Shown one piece after another: positions 1-8,922 of a DNA stretch of 64,000 nt (position 1 is the first letter of the stretch; each line of letters begins with the position of its first letter). A program made the translations under genes and the position numbers. The stretch lies in assembly GCF_947503795.1 (NCBI RefSeq), contig NZ_CANNEZ010000003.1, positions 400,357 to 464,356 of the forward strand. The letters are read 5' to 3'. The notes under the pieces are model-generated. The model saw nothing but the letters and a program-made list of their open reading frames with translations, was not told the DNA's origin and made no database searches. Source of the DNA: an uncultured Jannaschia sp. (GTDB lineage Bacteria; Pseudomonadota; Alphaproteobacteria; Rhodobacterales; Rhodobacteraceae).

Positions 1-1
1 C

Positions 2-1525
2 GGCGAGGCGGAGGTCGTCCTCCGCCTCGAGGGCATCACCAAGCGGTTCGGGCCGGTTACGGCCAATGACGGCGTCGGGTTCACCCTGCGACGCGGCGAG
101 GTCGTGGCGCTCTTGGGCGAGAACGGCGCGGGCAAGACGACGCTGATGAACATCCTCTTCGGGCAGTACACGCCAGATGCGGGTACGATCGAGGTGATGG
201 GCCATCGCCTGCCGGAAGGCAGTCCGGGTGCCGCGCTCCGGGCCGGTGTCGGCATGGTGCACCAGCATTTCACCCTCGCGGGGAATCTCACGGTGCTGGA
301 CAATATCGTGCTGGGCACGCGGCCGCTCTGGTCGCCGGGCTCGGGGCGGCGGGCGGCACGCGCACGAATCGCGGATCTGGCGCGGGATTACGGGCTGGCG
401 GTCGATCCCGACGCGCTGGTCGGGCCGCTGACGGTCGGGGAACGTCAACGGGTCGAGATCCTCAAGGCGCTCTATCGCGACGCGCGCATCCTGATCCTCG
501 ACGAGCCGACGGCGGTGCTGACGCCGCAGGAGACCGAGGACCTCTTCGCGACGATGCGCCATGCGGTCGCGGACGGCCTGTCGGTCATCTTCATCAGCCA
601 CAAGCTCCACGAGGTGGCGGCGATCTCGGACCGGGTTGTGGTGCTGCGCCATGGCCGCGTCGTGGCTGAGGCCGCGACCGCCGACACCTCCCGCGAGGAG
701 ATGGCGCGCCTGATGGTTGGCGCCGAGATCCCCGCGCCGACCGTCCGTCCCCAAGCGCCGGGGGACGCGGTGGCCGAGCTGGCCGATGTCGACACCGTCG
801 GGCGCGGGCTGGCCCCCGGCCTGCGGTCCACATCGATGACCGTCCGGCGTGGCCAGATCGTCGGCATCGCGGGCGTGTCGGGCAACGGCCAGGCGGCGCT
901 GGCCGACCTGTTGGGCGGGCTCGTCGCACCCGCGGCGGGGCGCTTCGAGCTCAAGGGCGACGCCCCCGCCGATTGGTCCCCCCGCGCCGCCGTCCATGCG
1001 GGTGTCGCGCGCATCCCCGAGGACCGCCACCGCACCGGCACCGTCGCCGACATGGACCTGACCGAGAACGCGATGCTCGAGCTTTATGCCCGCCCTCCCA
1101 TGAGCCGGGGCGGCTGGTTGAACCGGGGCGCGGCCGCGGCCTTCGCGCGCCGGATCATCGACGGCTACGACGTGCGCTGTCCGGGCCCGGACACGCGCAT
1201 CCGCCTTCTGTCGGGCGGCAACATGCAAAAGCTGATCCTCGGACGCGTGCTCGAGACGTCGCCCGATCTGATCGTCGCGAACCAGCCGGTGCGCGGCCTC
1301 GATATCGGGGCGCTGACCTATGTCCACGAACAGCTTCTGGCCGCGCGCGACCGGGGCGCGGGCGTCCTTCTGATCTCCGAGGATCTCGACGAGATCGTCG
1401 CGCTCTCGGACGTGATCCACGTCATCAGCCGGGGCCGCCTGTCGCCCGCGTTCGACCGCGGGACGATGACGCCCGCCGAACTCGGCGGCTGGATGGCCGG
1501 GCAGGGGTTCGACCATGCGGCTTGA
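2..1525 (+). CDS. ABC transporter ATP-binding protein, nucleoside/simple-sugar type (5' end outside window)
   Basis: Twin ATPase subunit that powers a BMP/Yuf-type importer at the inner membrane. The frame is open from the first bases, so the N-terminus lies upstream of the window and the GTG at 104 is internal. First ATPase domain: Walker A GENGAGKTT, signature LTVGERQR, Walker B ILILDEPTA, then the switch histidine in ISHK. Second domain: degenerate Walker A GVSGNGQAAL, signature LSGGNMQK, and LIVANQPVRGLD where the usual DE is NQ, as is common in sugar/nucleoside twin ATPases. It overlaps the first permease by 11 bp and shares an operon with two permeases and a cytosine deaminase, so a pyrimidine base or nucleoside is the likely cargo (inference). 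The substrate-binding protein is not in view and probably lies just upstream. Confidence 0.9.
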   Translation, partial: GEAEVVLRLEGITKRFGPVTANDGVGFTLRRGEVVALLGENGAGKTTLMNILFGQYTPDAGTIEVMGHRLPEGSPGAALRAGVGMVHQHFTLAGNLTVLDNIVLGTRPLWSPGSGRRAARARIADLARDYGLAVDPDALVGPLTVGERQRVEILKALYRDARILILDEPTAVLTPQETEDLFATMRHAVADGLSVIFISHKLHEVAAISDRVVVLRHGRVVAEAATADTSREEMARLMVGAEIPAPTVRPQAPGDAVAELADVDTVGRGLAPGLRSTSMTVRRGQIVGIAGVSGNGQAALADLLGGLVAPAAGRFELKGDAPADWSPRAAVHAGVARIPEDRHRTGTVADMDLTENAMLELYARPPMSRGGWLNRGAAAAFARRIIDGYDVRCPGPDTRIRLLSGGNMQKLILGRVLETSPDLIVANQPVRGLDIGALTYVHEQLLAARDRGAGVLLISEDLDEIVALSDVIHVISRGRLSPAFDRGTMTPAELGGWMAGQGFDHAA

Positions 1526-2564
1526 ACCCATCGCCGCGCCCACCGCGCTCCGCACGGTCGGGCTGCCCGCGCTGGCCCTTGCCCTGACAGCTCTCTTTGC
1601 GACAGGGCTCGCGGCCTTGGCGGGGGCCGCGCCGCTGGCGGTGGCGGGCCTGATCGTCGAGGGCGCGGTCGGCTCGAAATTCGCGCTGCTCGAGACGCTG
1701 AACCGCGCGACGCCGCTGATCTTCACCGGGCTCGCCGTGGCGGTCGCGTTCCGCGCCAAGCTCTGGAACATCGGGGCCGAGGCGCAGCTCTATCTTGGGG
1801 CGGTGGCCACGGTCGTCCTCGGCACCGGCGCGCTGGGCTGGCCCGCCGCGACGCTGCTGCCGGTGCTGGCGCTAGCCGCGATCGTCTGCGGGGCCATCGC
1901 CCTGCTGATCCCGACCTTCCTCAAGACCCGCTTCGGCGTCGACGAGGTGGTCACCACGCTCCTGCTGAACTTCGTGGTCCTGCTCTTCGTGTCGTTGCTT
2001 CTCGAAGGGCCACTCAAGGATCCGATGGGCCTCGGCTGGCCGAAATCCGCGGCGCTGGTCCCCGAAGCGCGGCTGCCGCGGATCGCCGAAGGCCTGCGGC
2101 TTCATTGGGGCTTCGCGCTGGGCCTGATCGCGGCGGGCGTGGTCTGGGTGATCCAGACGCGCACCATCTGGGGCTACGAGATGCGGGCCGTCGGGTTGAA
2201 CGTCGAGGCGGCGCAATTCGCGGGCATTCCGGTCCGCGCGACCCTGGTGCGGACGGCGGTCCTGTCGGGGGGGCTCGCCGCACTCGCAGGCTTCTCGGAG
2301 GTGGCGGGGGCGAAGGGGTCGCTGACCTTGGATTTGTCACCGGGCTTCGGCTACACCGGCATCATCGTCGCGATGCTGGCGCTTCTCAATCCGCTGGGCG
2401 TGGTCGTCGCCGCGATCTTCGTTGCGGGCATCTTCGTCGGCGCCGACAGCATGTCCCGCGCCGCGGGCGTGCCGACCTACCTTGCGGATATCCTGCTGGC
2501 GACGGCGCTCCTCTCGATGGTGCTGGCCATCCTGCTGACGCGGTTCCGGGTGCGGCGCGGATGA
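1515..2564 (+). CDS. ABC transporter permease 1 (BMP/nucleoside family)
   Basis: First of two dissimilar inner-membrane permeases of the importer. The 349-residue protein is almost entirely hydrophobic, with about nine to ten predicted membrane segments. It carries FRAKLWNIGAEAQLYLGA near residue 75, and DEVVTTLLLNFVV near residue 140, both typical of BPD_transp_2 permeases of the YufP/RbsC type. ATG 1515 lies inside the end of the ATPase gene. The stop overlaps the next permease as ATGA, so the three transporter genes are probably translated in a coupled way. Assignment to nucleosides rather than sugars rests on the paired permeases and the adjacent codA. Confidence 0.88.
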   Translation: MRLEPIAAPTALRTVGLPALALALTALFATGLAALAGAAPLAVAGLIVEGAVGSKFALLETLNRATPLIFTGLAVAVAFRAKLWNIGAEAQLYLGAVATVVLGTGALGWPAATLLPVLALAAIVCGAIALLIPTFLKTRFGVDEVVTTLLLNFVVLLFVSLLLEGPLKDPMGLGWPKSAALVPEARLPRIAEGLRLHWGFALGLIAAGVVWVIQTRTIWGYEMRAVGLNVEAAQFAGIPVRATLVRTAVLSGGLAALAGFSEVAGAKGSLTLDLSPGFGYTGIIVAMLALLNPLGVVVAAIFVAGIFVGADSMSRAAGVPTYLADILLATALLSMVLAILLTRFRVRRG

Positions 2565-3508
2565 TGGAGATCGTCGAAATCCTCCTCTCGGCCAGCTTCT
2601 GGGCCGCCGCGATCCGCATCGCCTCGCCGCTGATCTTCGCCGCCATGGGCGAGCTGATCTGCGAGCGGGCGGGCGTTCTGAACCTCGGGATCGAGGGCAT
2701 CATGGTCACCGGCGCCTTCGCGGGCTGGATGGCGGTCTATTCGGGCACGGGTCTTTGGGCCGGGGTCGGCGTGGCGCTTCTGGCGGGGATGGCGTTCGGC
2801 CTTCTGCACAGCGTCCTGACGGTGCCGTTCGGCCTGTCGCAACACGTCGTGGGCCTCGGGATCACGCTTCTGGCGACATCGGCGACCTACTACGCGTACC
2901 GACTGGCCCTGCCCGAAGTCACGAGCCCGCCGAAGATCGAGGCGTTCCAACCCTGGCCCGTGCCCGGCCTTTCGGAGATCCCGATCCTAGGCGAGGCGCT
3001 CTTCACGCAGACACCGCTGACCTATGCGGCCTTCGCGACGGCCGCCCTCGTGGCCCTCGTCCTCTTCCGGACGCCGCTGGGCCTCGCCATCCGCGCGGCG
3101 GGCGAGAACCCGGCGGCGGTCGCGGCGCAGGGCCTCTCGGTCACGGGCCTCCGGATGGGCGCGGTGATCGTCGGGTCGGGCCTGATGGCCGTCGGCGGGG
3201 CGTTCCTCACCATGTCGGCCTTCGACAGCTTCTTCTTCGAGATGGTCAACGGGCGCGGCTGGATCTGCATCGCGCTCGTGGTCTTCGGCGCGTGGAAACC
3301 CGGCAAGACGCTGCTGGGCGCGATCCTGTTCGCGGCGTTCGACGCGTTGCAGATCCGCCTCCAACAAACGCCGCTCGGGGCCGACATCCCGTATCAGGTC
3401 TTCCTGATGGCGCCCTATATACTGTCCATTCTGGCCCTCGTGGTCATGTCGCGCCGCGCGCAGGTGCCCGCGGCCCTGATGGTGCCGTTCAACCGGGGGG
3501 AGCGCTGA
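2561..3508 (+). CDS. ABC transporter permease 2 (BMP/nucleoside family)
   Basis: Second permease of the importer, 315 residues. The diagnostic stretch GELICERAGVLNLGIEG, near residue 30, is the hallmark of the YufQ/NupQ-type partner permease, and about eight to nine membrane segments follow. The frame is open much further upstream, but ATG 2561 (or the adjacent ATG 2564) is chosen because it overlaps the previous stop by four bases and puts the family motif at its usual distance from the N-terminus. The stop TGA shares one base with the codA start (TGATG). Confidence 0.88.
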   Translation: MMEIVEILLSASFWAAAIRIASPLIFAAMGELICERAGVLNLGIEGIMVTGAFAGWMAVYSGTGLWAGVGVALLAGMAFGLLHSVLTVPFGLSQHVVGLGITLLATSATYYAYRLALPEVTSPPKIEAFQPWPVPGLSEIPILGEALFTQTPLTYAAFATAALVALVLFRTPLGLAIRAAGENPAAVAAQGLSVTGLRMGAVIVGSGLMAVGGAFLTMSAFDSFFFEMVNGRGWICIALVVFGAWKPGKTLLGAILFAAFDALQIRLQQTPLGADIPYQVFLMAPYILSILALVVMSRRAQVPAALMVPFNRGER

Positions 3509-4785
3509 TGTTCGATCTGATCGTGAAGGGGGGCACGCTGCCCGACGGGCGCGTCGCCGATATCGGCATCCGGGGCGACCGGATCGCCGCTGTCGAGGCT
3601 CGGCTCGACGCCGTAGCGCGCGAGGTGATCGACGCGACGGGCGATCTGGTTTCGCCACCCTTCGTCGATCCGCATTTCCACATGGATGCGACGCTGAGTT
3701 ACGGCATCCCGCGCGTGAACGCGTCCGGCACGCTGCTCGAGGGGATCGGCCTCTGGGGCGAGCTCAAGCAGGTGATGACGCAGGACGAGGTTCGCGACCG
3801 CGCGCTGGCCTATTGCGATTGGGCCGTTTCGATGGGTCTTCTGGCGATCCGCAGCCATGTCGATACCTGCGACGACCGCCTGCTCGGGGTCGAGGCGCTG
3901 CTCGACGTGCGCGAGACGGTGAAGCCCTATCTCGACCTGCAACTCGTCGCCTTCCCGCAGGACGGAGTGTTTCGCGACCCGACGGCATGGGACAACACGG
4001 TGCGCGCGCTGGACCTCGGCGTCGACGTGGTCGGTGGCATCCCGCATTTCGAGCGCACGATGGCCGAGGGCGCGCGCTCGGTCACGGCGCTCTGCGAACT
4101 GGCCGCCGAGCGGGGCCTGCCCGTGGACATGCATTGCGACGAGACCGACGATCCCATGTCGCGCCATATCGAGACGCTGGCCGCCGAGACGACGCGGCTG
4201 GGCCTTCAGGGTCGCGTCGCGGGCTCGCACCTGACGTCCATGCATTCGATGGACAATTACTACGTCTCGAAGCTCATCCCGCTGATGGCCGAGGCGCAGG
4301 TCGCGGCTATCCCGAACCCGCTCATCAACATCACGATCCAGGGGCGGCACGACACCTATCCGAAGCGGCGCGGCCTGACCCGCGTGAAGGAGCTGCTGGC
4401 CGCCGGGATCGAGGTCGGCTGGGGCCAGGATTGCGTGCTCGACCCGTGGTATCCGCTGGGGACGGCGGACATGCTGGACGTGGCCTTCATGGGGATGCAT
4501 GTCGCGCAGATGACCCACCCGTCCGAGATGCGCCATTGCTTCGACATGGTGACGGAGGGGAACGCGCGCATCCTTGGGCTCGAAGGTTATGGCCTCGAGG
4601 TCGGTGACATGGCCTCGCTCGTGGTGCTGGACGCGGGCGATCCGGTCGAGGCGTTGCGCTTGCGCGCCGGGCGGCTTGCGGTGGTCTCGAAGGGCAAGGT
4701 CGTTGCACGCGGGGCGCGGGGCGATGCGGCGCTCGACCTGCCCGGGCGTCCCGGCTCGGTGCGCCGCCGCCACCGGAGCGTCTAG
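3508..4785 (+). CDS. codA: Cytosine deaminase (CodA-type amidohydrolase)
   Basis: Converts cytosine to uracil and ammonia in the cytoplasm, feeding pyrimidine salvage. The 425-residue protein aligns by eye with E. coli CodA with a constant offset of five residues. All metal ligands are present: H56 and H58 (DPHFH), H209 and E212 (HCDET), H241 (SHLTSMHS), D308. DTYPKRRG and DPWYPLGTADML are also conserved. The E. coli HDDV motif reads QDCV here (Q307), so substrate preference may differ (creatinine- or isoguanine-like substrates cannot be excluded). ATG 3508 overlaps the permease stop by one base. The last four bases (CTAG) are shared with the stop of the convergent kinase gene. As last gene of the transporter operon, it suggests uptake followed by deamination. 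Confidence 0.88.
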   Translation: MFDLIVKGGTLPDGRVADIGIRGDRIAAVEARLDAVAREVIDATGDLVSPPFVDPHFHMDATLSYGIPRVNASGTLLEGIGLWGELKQVMTQDEVRDRALAYCDWAVSMGLLAIRSHVDTCDDRLLGVEALLDVRETVKPYLDLQLVAFPQDGVFRDPTAWDNTVRALDLGVDVVGGIPHFERTMAEGARSVTALCELAAERGLPVDMHCDETDDPMSRHIETLAAETTRLGLQGRVAGSHLTSMHSMDNYYVSKLIPLMAEAQVAAIPNPLINITIQGRHDTYPKRRGLTRVKELLAAGIEVGWGQDCVLDPWYPLGTADMLDVAFMGMHVAQMTHPSEMRHCFDMVTEGNARILGLEGYGLEVGDMASLVVLDAGDPVEALRLRAGRLAVVSKGKVVARGARGDAALDLPGRPGSVRRRHRSV

Positions 4786-5666
4786 ACCGGCACCAGCGCC
4801 CCCCGCCCGCCGATCACCTTCGCCGACAGGTCGCAGCCCGCGCGAAGCGCTGTGTCCGCCTTCGCGCCATCGAGCCACGCGGCGAGGAACCCGGCGTTCC
4901 AGCTGTCGCCGGCGGCAGTCGAGTCGACCACATCCTGCACCGGCGCCGGGTCGTGATGCGCGAGGCCGTCCGGCACCGCGCAGATCACGCGGCCGGGCCC
5001 GTCCTTGACCGCGACGACCGCCGCGCCCGCGCCCTTGTAGCGGTCCAAGGTCGCCTGTGGGTCGGCATCGCCGAACCACGTCGCCTCGTCCTCGTGCGAC
5101 GGCAGCACGATGTCCGCGCGCGCCGCAGCCGTCATGACGGCGGAACACATCGCGGCGCCGTCGGGCCAGAGGCGGGGTCGCAGGTTGGGGTCGAATGCCA
5201 CCCGCGCTCCCGCCGCCCGTGCCGCGTCCAGCCGGTCCATCAGCGCCGCGCGCCCCGGCGCGTCAAGGATGCCCAGCGTGATCCCCGAGAGGTAAATGAG
5301 ATCGGCCCCCGCGAACGCATCGGCCAGTGCGTCGCCCTCGGCCAGACGCCGCGCCGCCGATTGCCCGCGCCAGTAGGAAAAACTGCGCTCCCCGTCCTGC
5401 AATTCGATCAGGTAGAGCCCGACCGTTCGCATCGGGTCGCGCACAACATGGGCCGTCCCGATCCCGGCATCCGCCATCGCCGCCACCATTCGGTCCGACA
5501 GCCCGTCCGTGCCGACGCGCGTGGCATAGTCGACCGTCCATCCCGGCCGCAGCCGCGCGAGATACCAGGCGGTGTTGAACGTGTCGCCCGCGAAGCTGGG
5601 GCGCAGCAGATCGCCCTCCGCCGGTGCCAGCTCGACCATGCATTCGCCCACCGATACGACCCGCAT
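4782..5666 (-). CDS. kdgK: PfkB-family sugar kinase, probably 2-keto-3-deoxygluconate kinase
   Basis: Ribokinase-fold kinase of 294 residues, likely phosphorylating 2-keto-3-deoxygluconate to KDPG for the Entner-Doudoroff pathway. The N-terminal sugar-binding pattern VSVGECMVEL is followed by FAGDTFNTAWYL (around residues 25-36), typical of KdgK. The C-terminal signature DSTAAGDSWNAGF contains the catalytic base D254. The frame is open further upstream, but ATG 5666 is preferred: it starts exactly at the family N-terminus and has an AAGGGGAG ribosome site about 5 bases before it. No other hexuronate or KDG gene is nearby, so the substrate is inferred from family resemblance alone; other 2-keto sugars or fructose are possible. 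Convergent with codA, overlapping by CTAG. Confidence 0.8.
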   Translation of the reverse strand: MRVVSVGECMVELAPAEGDLLRPSFAGDTFNTAWYLARLRPGWTVDYATRVGTDGLSDRMVAAMADAGIGTAHVVRDPMRTVGLYLIELQDGERSFSYWRGQSAARRLAEGDALADAFAGADLIYLSGITLGILDAPGRAALMDRLDAARAAGARVAFDPNLRPRLWPDGAAMCSAVMTAAARADIVLPSHEDEATWFGDADPQATLDRYKGAGAAVVAVKDGPGRVICAVPDGLAHHDPAPVQDVVDSTAAGDSWNAGFLAAWLDGAKADTALRAGCDLSAKVIGGRGALVPV

Positions 5667-5746
5667 CCCGCTCCCCTTCCGCGTCCGACCGCGGGACCTT
5701 CGCACGGGGCTGACGGGGGCGCCATGCCGCGCTAGATGCGGGACGG

Positions 5747-6790
5747 ATGACGACGCTTCCCGAACTCTATGCCGCGCGCGTGGCCGATGGCCGCCTGACG
5801 CGCGACCCCGCGCAGGAGGCGGCGCTGGAGGTTCTGGAGCGGATCCGCGCCAAGCTGGCCGAGCCGGAGAAGCGCGGCCTCTTCTCGCGCCGCCGTGCGC
5901 CCGAAGGCCCGATGGGCGCCTATCTCTGGGGCGGGGTCGGGCGCGGCAAGTCGATGCTGATGGACCTCTTTCACGAAGCGTCGCCCGTGCCATCGCGCCG
6001 GGTCCATTTCCACGCCTTCATGCAGGAGATGCACGAGGCCCTGCACGAGGCACGCGCCACCGGCCAACGCGATGCACTCGCGCCCTTCGCCGAAGGTGTG
6101 ACCAACACCGTGCGCGTGCTCTGCTTCGACGAGATGCAGATCACCGACATCACCGACGCGATGATGGTCGGGCGCCTGTTCGAGAAGCTCTGGGAGGGCG
6201 GGGTGCATATCGTCACCACGTCGAACCGCGTGCCGGACGATCTCTACAAGAACGGGCTGAACCGGGCGCTGTTCCTGCCCTTCATCGAGATGGTGAAGAC
6301 CCGGATGATCGTCCACCACCTCGACGCGCCGACCGATTACCGGCAGGGGCGGCTGGCCGGGGTGCAGACCTATTTCGTCGGGGGCGGCCCACTGGACGAG
6401 ATCTGGGCGGATCTGTCGGACGGGCGGTCGGAAGGGCTGACGCTGCGGGTGAAGGGGCGGGAGTTGCGGCTGGACGATTTCGCATCCGGCGTCGCGCGCG
6501 CGTCCTTTGCAGAGCTGTGCGGCCGCCCGCTCGGGGCCGCGGATTACCTCGCGCTGGCGCGGGCGGTCCGGGTCCTGATCCTGACCGACGTGCCGGTGCT
6601 CGACCGGGCTCATGGCAACGAGGCGCGCCGCTTCGTGACGCTGATCGACGCGCTCTACGAGGCGGGCGTGCGCCTGATCGTCAGCGCCGAGGCCGAACCC
6701 GAGGCCCTGTCCGGCAAGGACGTGTTCGAGTTCGAACGCACCGCCTCGCGCCTGCGGGAGATGCAGGCCGAGGGCTGGGGCGCGGCCTAG
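5747..6790 (+). CDS. zapE: Cell division protein ZapE / AFG1-family ATPase
   Basis: AAA-type ATPase of 347 residues related to E. coli ZapE (FtsZ-ring associated) and mitochondrial AFG1. Walker A GGVGRGKS is at residues 62-69, Walker B RVLCFDEMQITD at about 123-134 (D128, E129), and the family motifs RVHFHAFMQEMH and VTTSNRVPDDLYKNGLNR are present. Length fits the family (about 350-380). ATG 5747 begins about 80 bp from the divergent kinase gene. The gene ends in CTAG, shared with the convergent DUF7002 gene. The role in cytokinesis or membrane-protein turnover is family knowledge, not shown by context. Confidence 0.9.
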   Translation: MTTLPELYAARVADGRLTRDPAQEAALEVLERIRAKLAEPEKRGLFSRRRAPEGPMGAYLWGGVGRGKSMLMDLFHEASPVPSRRVHFHAFMQEMHEALHEARATGQRDALAPFAEGVTNTVRVLCFDEMQITDITDAMMVGRLFEKLWEGGVHIVTTSNRVPDDLYKNGLNRALFLPFIEMVKTRMIVHHLDAPTDYRQGRLAGVQTYFVGGGPLDEIWADLSDGRSEGLTLRVKGRELRLDDFASGVARASFAELCGRPLGAADYLALARAVRVLILTDVPVLDRAHGNEARRFVTLIDALYEAGVRLIVSAEAEPEALSGKDVFEFERTASRLREMQAEGWGAA

Positions 6791-7188
6791 CCGGGGATCA
6801 TCCGCATCAGCGCCTCGCCCGCATGGTGCGCGCCGCCCCGCACGGTGACTTCGCGAACGACATCCAATCCCTTGATGATGCGGCGATCCGGCCAGAAGAA
6901 CACCCGGTCGTTGAGCATCGCCAGCCACGCCTCCGGCGTCAGCCCATCTTCGAGCTTCGTCGCCAGCTTCCGGAGGCTCAGAGGGCCGTTGTCCGTGATC
7001 GTGATCGGCGTCCCGTCGGGGAGCGTGGCCGCCACGGGTCGGGCGCGGCGCCCGGCAAGGTCGACGCCCGTCCGCGCGCCGATCTGCGCGGCGGTCAGCA
7101 GACCGTGACGCCGGATACCCTCCGCCGACCCCGGCTGCGAGACGCGCCAGAGGATCGGGAACCGGTCGGCGAAGGCCTCGGGCGTCAT
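6787..7188 (-). CDS. DUF7002-like protein of unknown function
   Basis: Cytoplasmic protein of 133 residues with no signal peptide or membrane segment. The pattern LWRVSQPGSAEGIRRHGLL near the N-terminus and GLTPEAWLAMLNDRVFFWP near residue 90 match what I recall of the DUF7002 family, sometimes compared with ADP-ribosyl or RES-type folds; no catalytic role can be assigned. The frame is open beyond 7188, but ATG 7188 is chosen because it overlaps the stop of the upstream exported protein (ATGA), implying coupled translation. The 3' end overlaps zapE by CTAG. Confidence 0.65.
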   Translation of the reverse strand: MTPEAFADRFPILWRVSQPGSAEGIRRHGLLTAAQIGARTGVDLAGRRARPVAATLPDGTPITITDNGPLSLRKLATKLEDGLTPEAWLAMLNDRVFFWPDRRIIKGLDVVREVTVRGGAHHAGEALMRMIPG

Positions 7189-7703
7189 CCGTGGCGGCGC
7201 GCTTCGGACAGCGCCGACATCGGCAGCGGGCCGCAGGGGTTCGACGGATCGGGCGAGATCCGGAGCGGGGTGGCGGGCGGCACGCCGCTCTCGTCGATGA
7301 AGACGCCGTCGACGCAGATGTCCTGCGCCCGGTTGCCGCCGTTGAAGCCGAAGCCCGGATCGCCGCAATCATCCGCGAAGCCGTTGGCGTTCCATTCCTG
7401 GTAGGTGCCGTTTGCCGGCTCGCCCCCCATGGGAAAGGCCAGCCGGTCCGCATCGAAGCGCAGCGTCCATGCGGTCTCGGGCGTTCGGTCGGCCAGCGTC
7501 CAACGGCCCAGCACGGCGTCGCCGCGCAGCCCCGTGATCGCGAATTCGGTGATGTCGGCTTCGGTCAGGATGCCCGTCGCGCCGTCGGGATAGGAGATCC
7601 TCCCCTCGATCCGGTATCCCTCGGACCCGATCCAGCAGAACGCGTGGGTGGCGGCGTGGGCAGGCGCGACAAGGGTGGCGAGGACGAGGGCGAGGCGGAT
7701 CAT
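7185..7703 (-). CDS. Hypothetical exported protein
   Basis: 172-residue protein beginning with a clear Sec signal peptide (MIRLALVLATLVAPAHA, cleavage after AHA), so it should be periplasmic or secreted. The mature part has four cysteines (in CWIG, DDCGD, DICVD, NPCG), consistent with two disulfides. The middle resembles small Rhodobacteraceae proteins with an EWNANGFADDCGD-type loop, but I do not recognise a named family. It is the first gene of a two-gene unit with the DUF7002 protein, overlapping by four bases. Confidence 0.6.
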   Translation of the reverse strand: MIRLALVLATLVAPAHAATHAFCWIGSEGYRIEGRISYPDGATGILTEADITEFAITGLRGDAVLGRWTLADRTPETAWTLRFDADRLAFPMGGEPANGTYQEWNANGFADDCGDPGFGFNGGNRAQDICVDGVFIDESGVPPATPLRISPDPSNPCGPLPMSALSEARRHG

Positions 7704-7753
7704 GGGCGATCTATCGACGCGGGCGCGGGCCGGATCAAGACGCGGAAACGCCG

Positions 7754-7779
7754 CGGGCCGCCCGGCAGGGGGCGGCCCG
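7754..7779 (-). terminator. GC-rich hairpin after the LysR gene
   Basis: Nine-base perfect inverted repeat CGGGCCGCC / GGCGGCCCG at 7754-7762 and 7771-7779 with an eight-base loop, about 20 bases past the LysR stop (read on the minus strand). There is only a short T run after it, so it may be a weak or Rho-assisted terminator that separates the LysR gene from the exported-protein gene. Confidence 0.45.
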
Positions 7780-7799
7780 TAGACGTCGGAGTGAGGGGA

Positions 7800-8705
7800 T
7801 CACCAGTCGCCGGGACCACGATCGCGGAAGCTCTCGACGAGGAAGTCGATGAAGGCGCGGACCTTGGGCTGGGTGTAGCGGCCCGGCGGATAGACCGCGT
7901 AGACGCCCTGCACCTCGGGGGCATGGTTCTCGATGGCGGGGACGAGCTTCCCCTCCTTCATGGCGTCCGCGTAGAGGAAGTCCGGCAGGAACGCGATCCC
8001 GAGGCCGTTGCAGGCCGCGTTCAGGAGCGATTGCCCGTCATTCACCGTCAGCCACCCGGCCGAGCGCACCTGGCGCTTCTCGCCCGAGGGGGCGGTCAGC
8101 TTCCAGACCGAGCCGTTGGCCTGGTTGGAATAGTGCAGCAGCTTGTGGTCGTTGAGGTCGTCGATCCGCTGCGGGCGACCATATTCCTCGAGGTATTCGG
8201 GCGAGGCGATCATCTGCTTGTGCGTCTCGGCCAACTTGCGGGCCCGCATCGAGCTGTCTTCCAGGTCGCCGATCCGCACGGCGAGGTCGAACCCTTCCGA
8301 GATCAGCTCCACGTAGCGGTTGTTGAGGACCATGTTGACGGTGATGTCGGGGTATTCGTGCAGGAAGCCCCCGAGGATCGGGCTCAGGTGATTGACCCCG
8401 AAATCGGTGGCGACCGACACCCGCAGCACGCCCGAAGGCGCCGATTGCATCGAGGTCACCAGCGCATCCGCCTCGCCCGCGTCGTTCAACACGCGGCGGG
8501 CGCGGTCGTAATAGGCCAGGCCGATTTCCGTCGGGCTGACGCGGCGGGTCGTGCGGTTGAGGAGCCGGGCGCCCAGCCGCGTCTCGAGCGAGGATACATG
8601 CTTCGAGACGGCGGATTTGGAGATGCCGAGCTTCTTGGCGGCATCGGTGAAGCCGCCCTGGTCGACGACCGTGGCAAAAGCTTCCATTTCAGACAGGCGA
8701 TCCAT
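7800..8705 (-). CDS. LysR-family transcriptional regulator
   Basis: 301-residue DNA-binding regulator. The N-terminal winged helix-turn-helix spans about residues 1-60, with GGFTDAAKKLGISKSAVSKH as the recognition region and LGARLLNRTTRRVSPTEIG following. The rest is the LysR substrate-binding domain (from about residue 88). It resembles the CrgA/AaeR-like subgroup with DFGVNHLSPILGGFLHEYP. ATG 8705 is chosen over the in-frame ATG 8741 because it starts at the canonical N-terminus and has a GAAGG site about 10 bases upstream. It is divergent from the histidine kinase gene, but there is no evidence that it controls it. Inducer unknown. Confidence 0.88.
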   Translation of the reverse strand: MDRLSEMEAFATVVDQGGFTDAAKKLGISKSAVSKHVSSLETRLGARLLNRTTRRVSPTEIGLAYYDRARRVLNDAGEADALVTSMQSAPSGVLRVSVATDFGVNHLSPILGGFLHEYPDITVNMVLNNRYVELISEGFDLAVRIGDLEDSSMRARKLAETHKQMIASPEYLEEYGRPQRIDDLNDHKLLHYSNQANGSVWKLTAPSGEKRQVRSAGWLTVNDGQSLLNAACNGLGIAFLPDFLYADAMKEGKLVPAIENHAPEVQGVYAVYPPGRYTQPKVRAFIDFLVESFRDRGPGDW

Positions 8706-8922
8706 TTGGCAGACCCTTCGGCAAACATACTGGTTGGTCATCAGTAGTGCCGTCCGATTGCGGCCTTTCCTTGCCTCATGTCGGTCACGGACGGGATCGT
8801 TTCTGGATTTAAGCGGGGCAGATCGTGGCGCGCGCCGGGCGGTAAGTAGTTGTTAACCTTTAAGTTCCGTTGGTCGCCTGTATTCACAAAGCCTCAATCC
8901 GGTGCCTCTAGGGCTCGGAGGG
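8706..8922. promoter_or_regulatory. Divergent intergenic region between LysR gene and histidine kinase gene
   Basis: 217 bases with no coding content. It must hold promoters for both genes. The only AT-rich patch is around 8844-8869 (with TGTTAACC), on the kinase side. A LysR autoregulatory T-N11-A site could not be singled out by eye. Confidence 0.35.

Noticed and set aside
104-1525. GTG 104 as the true start of the ABC ATPase
   Set aside because: It would begin inside strand one of the first ATPase domain, and the frame continues upstream with LEGITKRFGPVTAND-type family sequence.
8706-8741. Longer start for the LysR regulator adding 12 residues
   Set aside because: The extra residues precede the normal N-terminus of the winged-helix domain, and the ribosome site fits ATG 8705 better.
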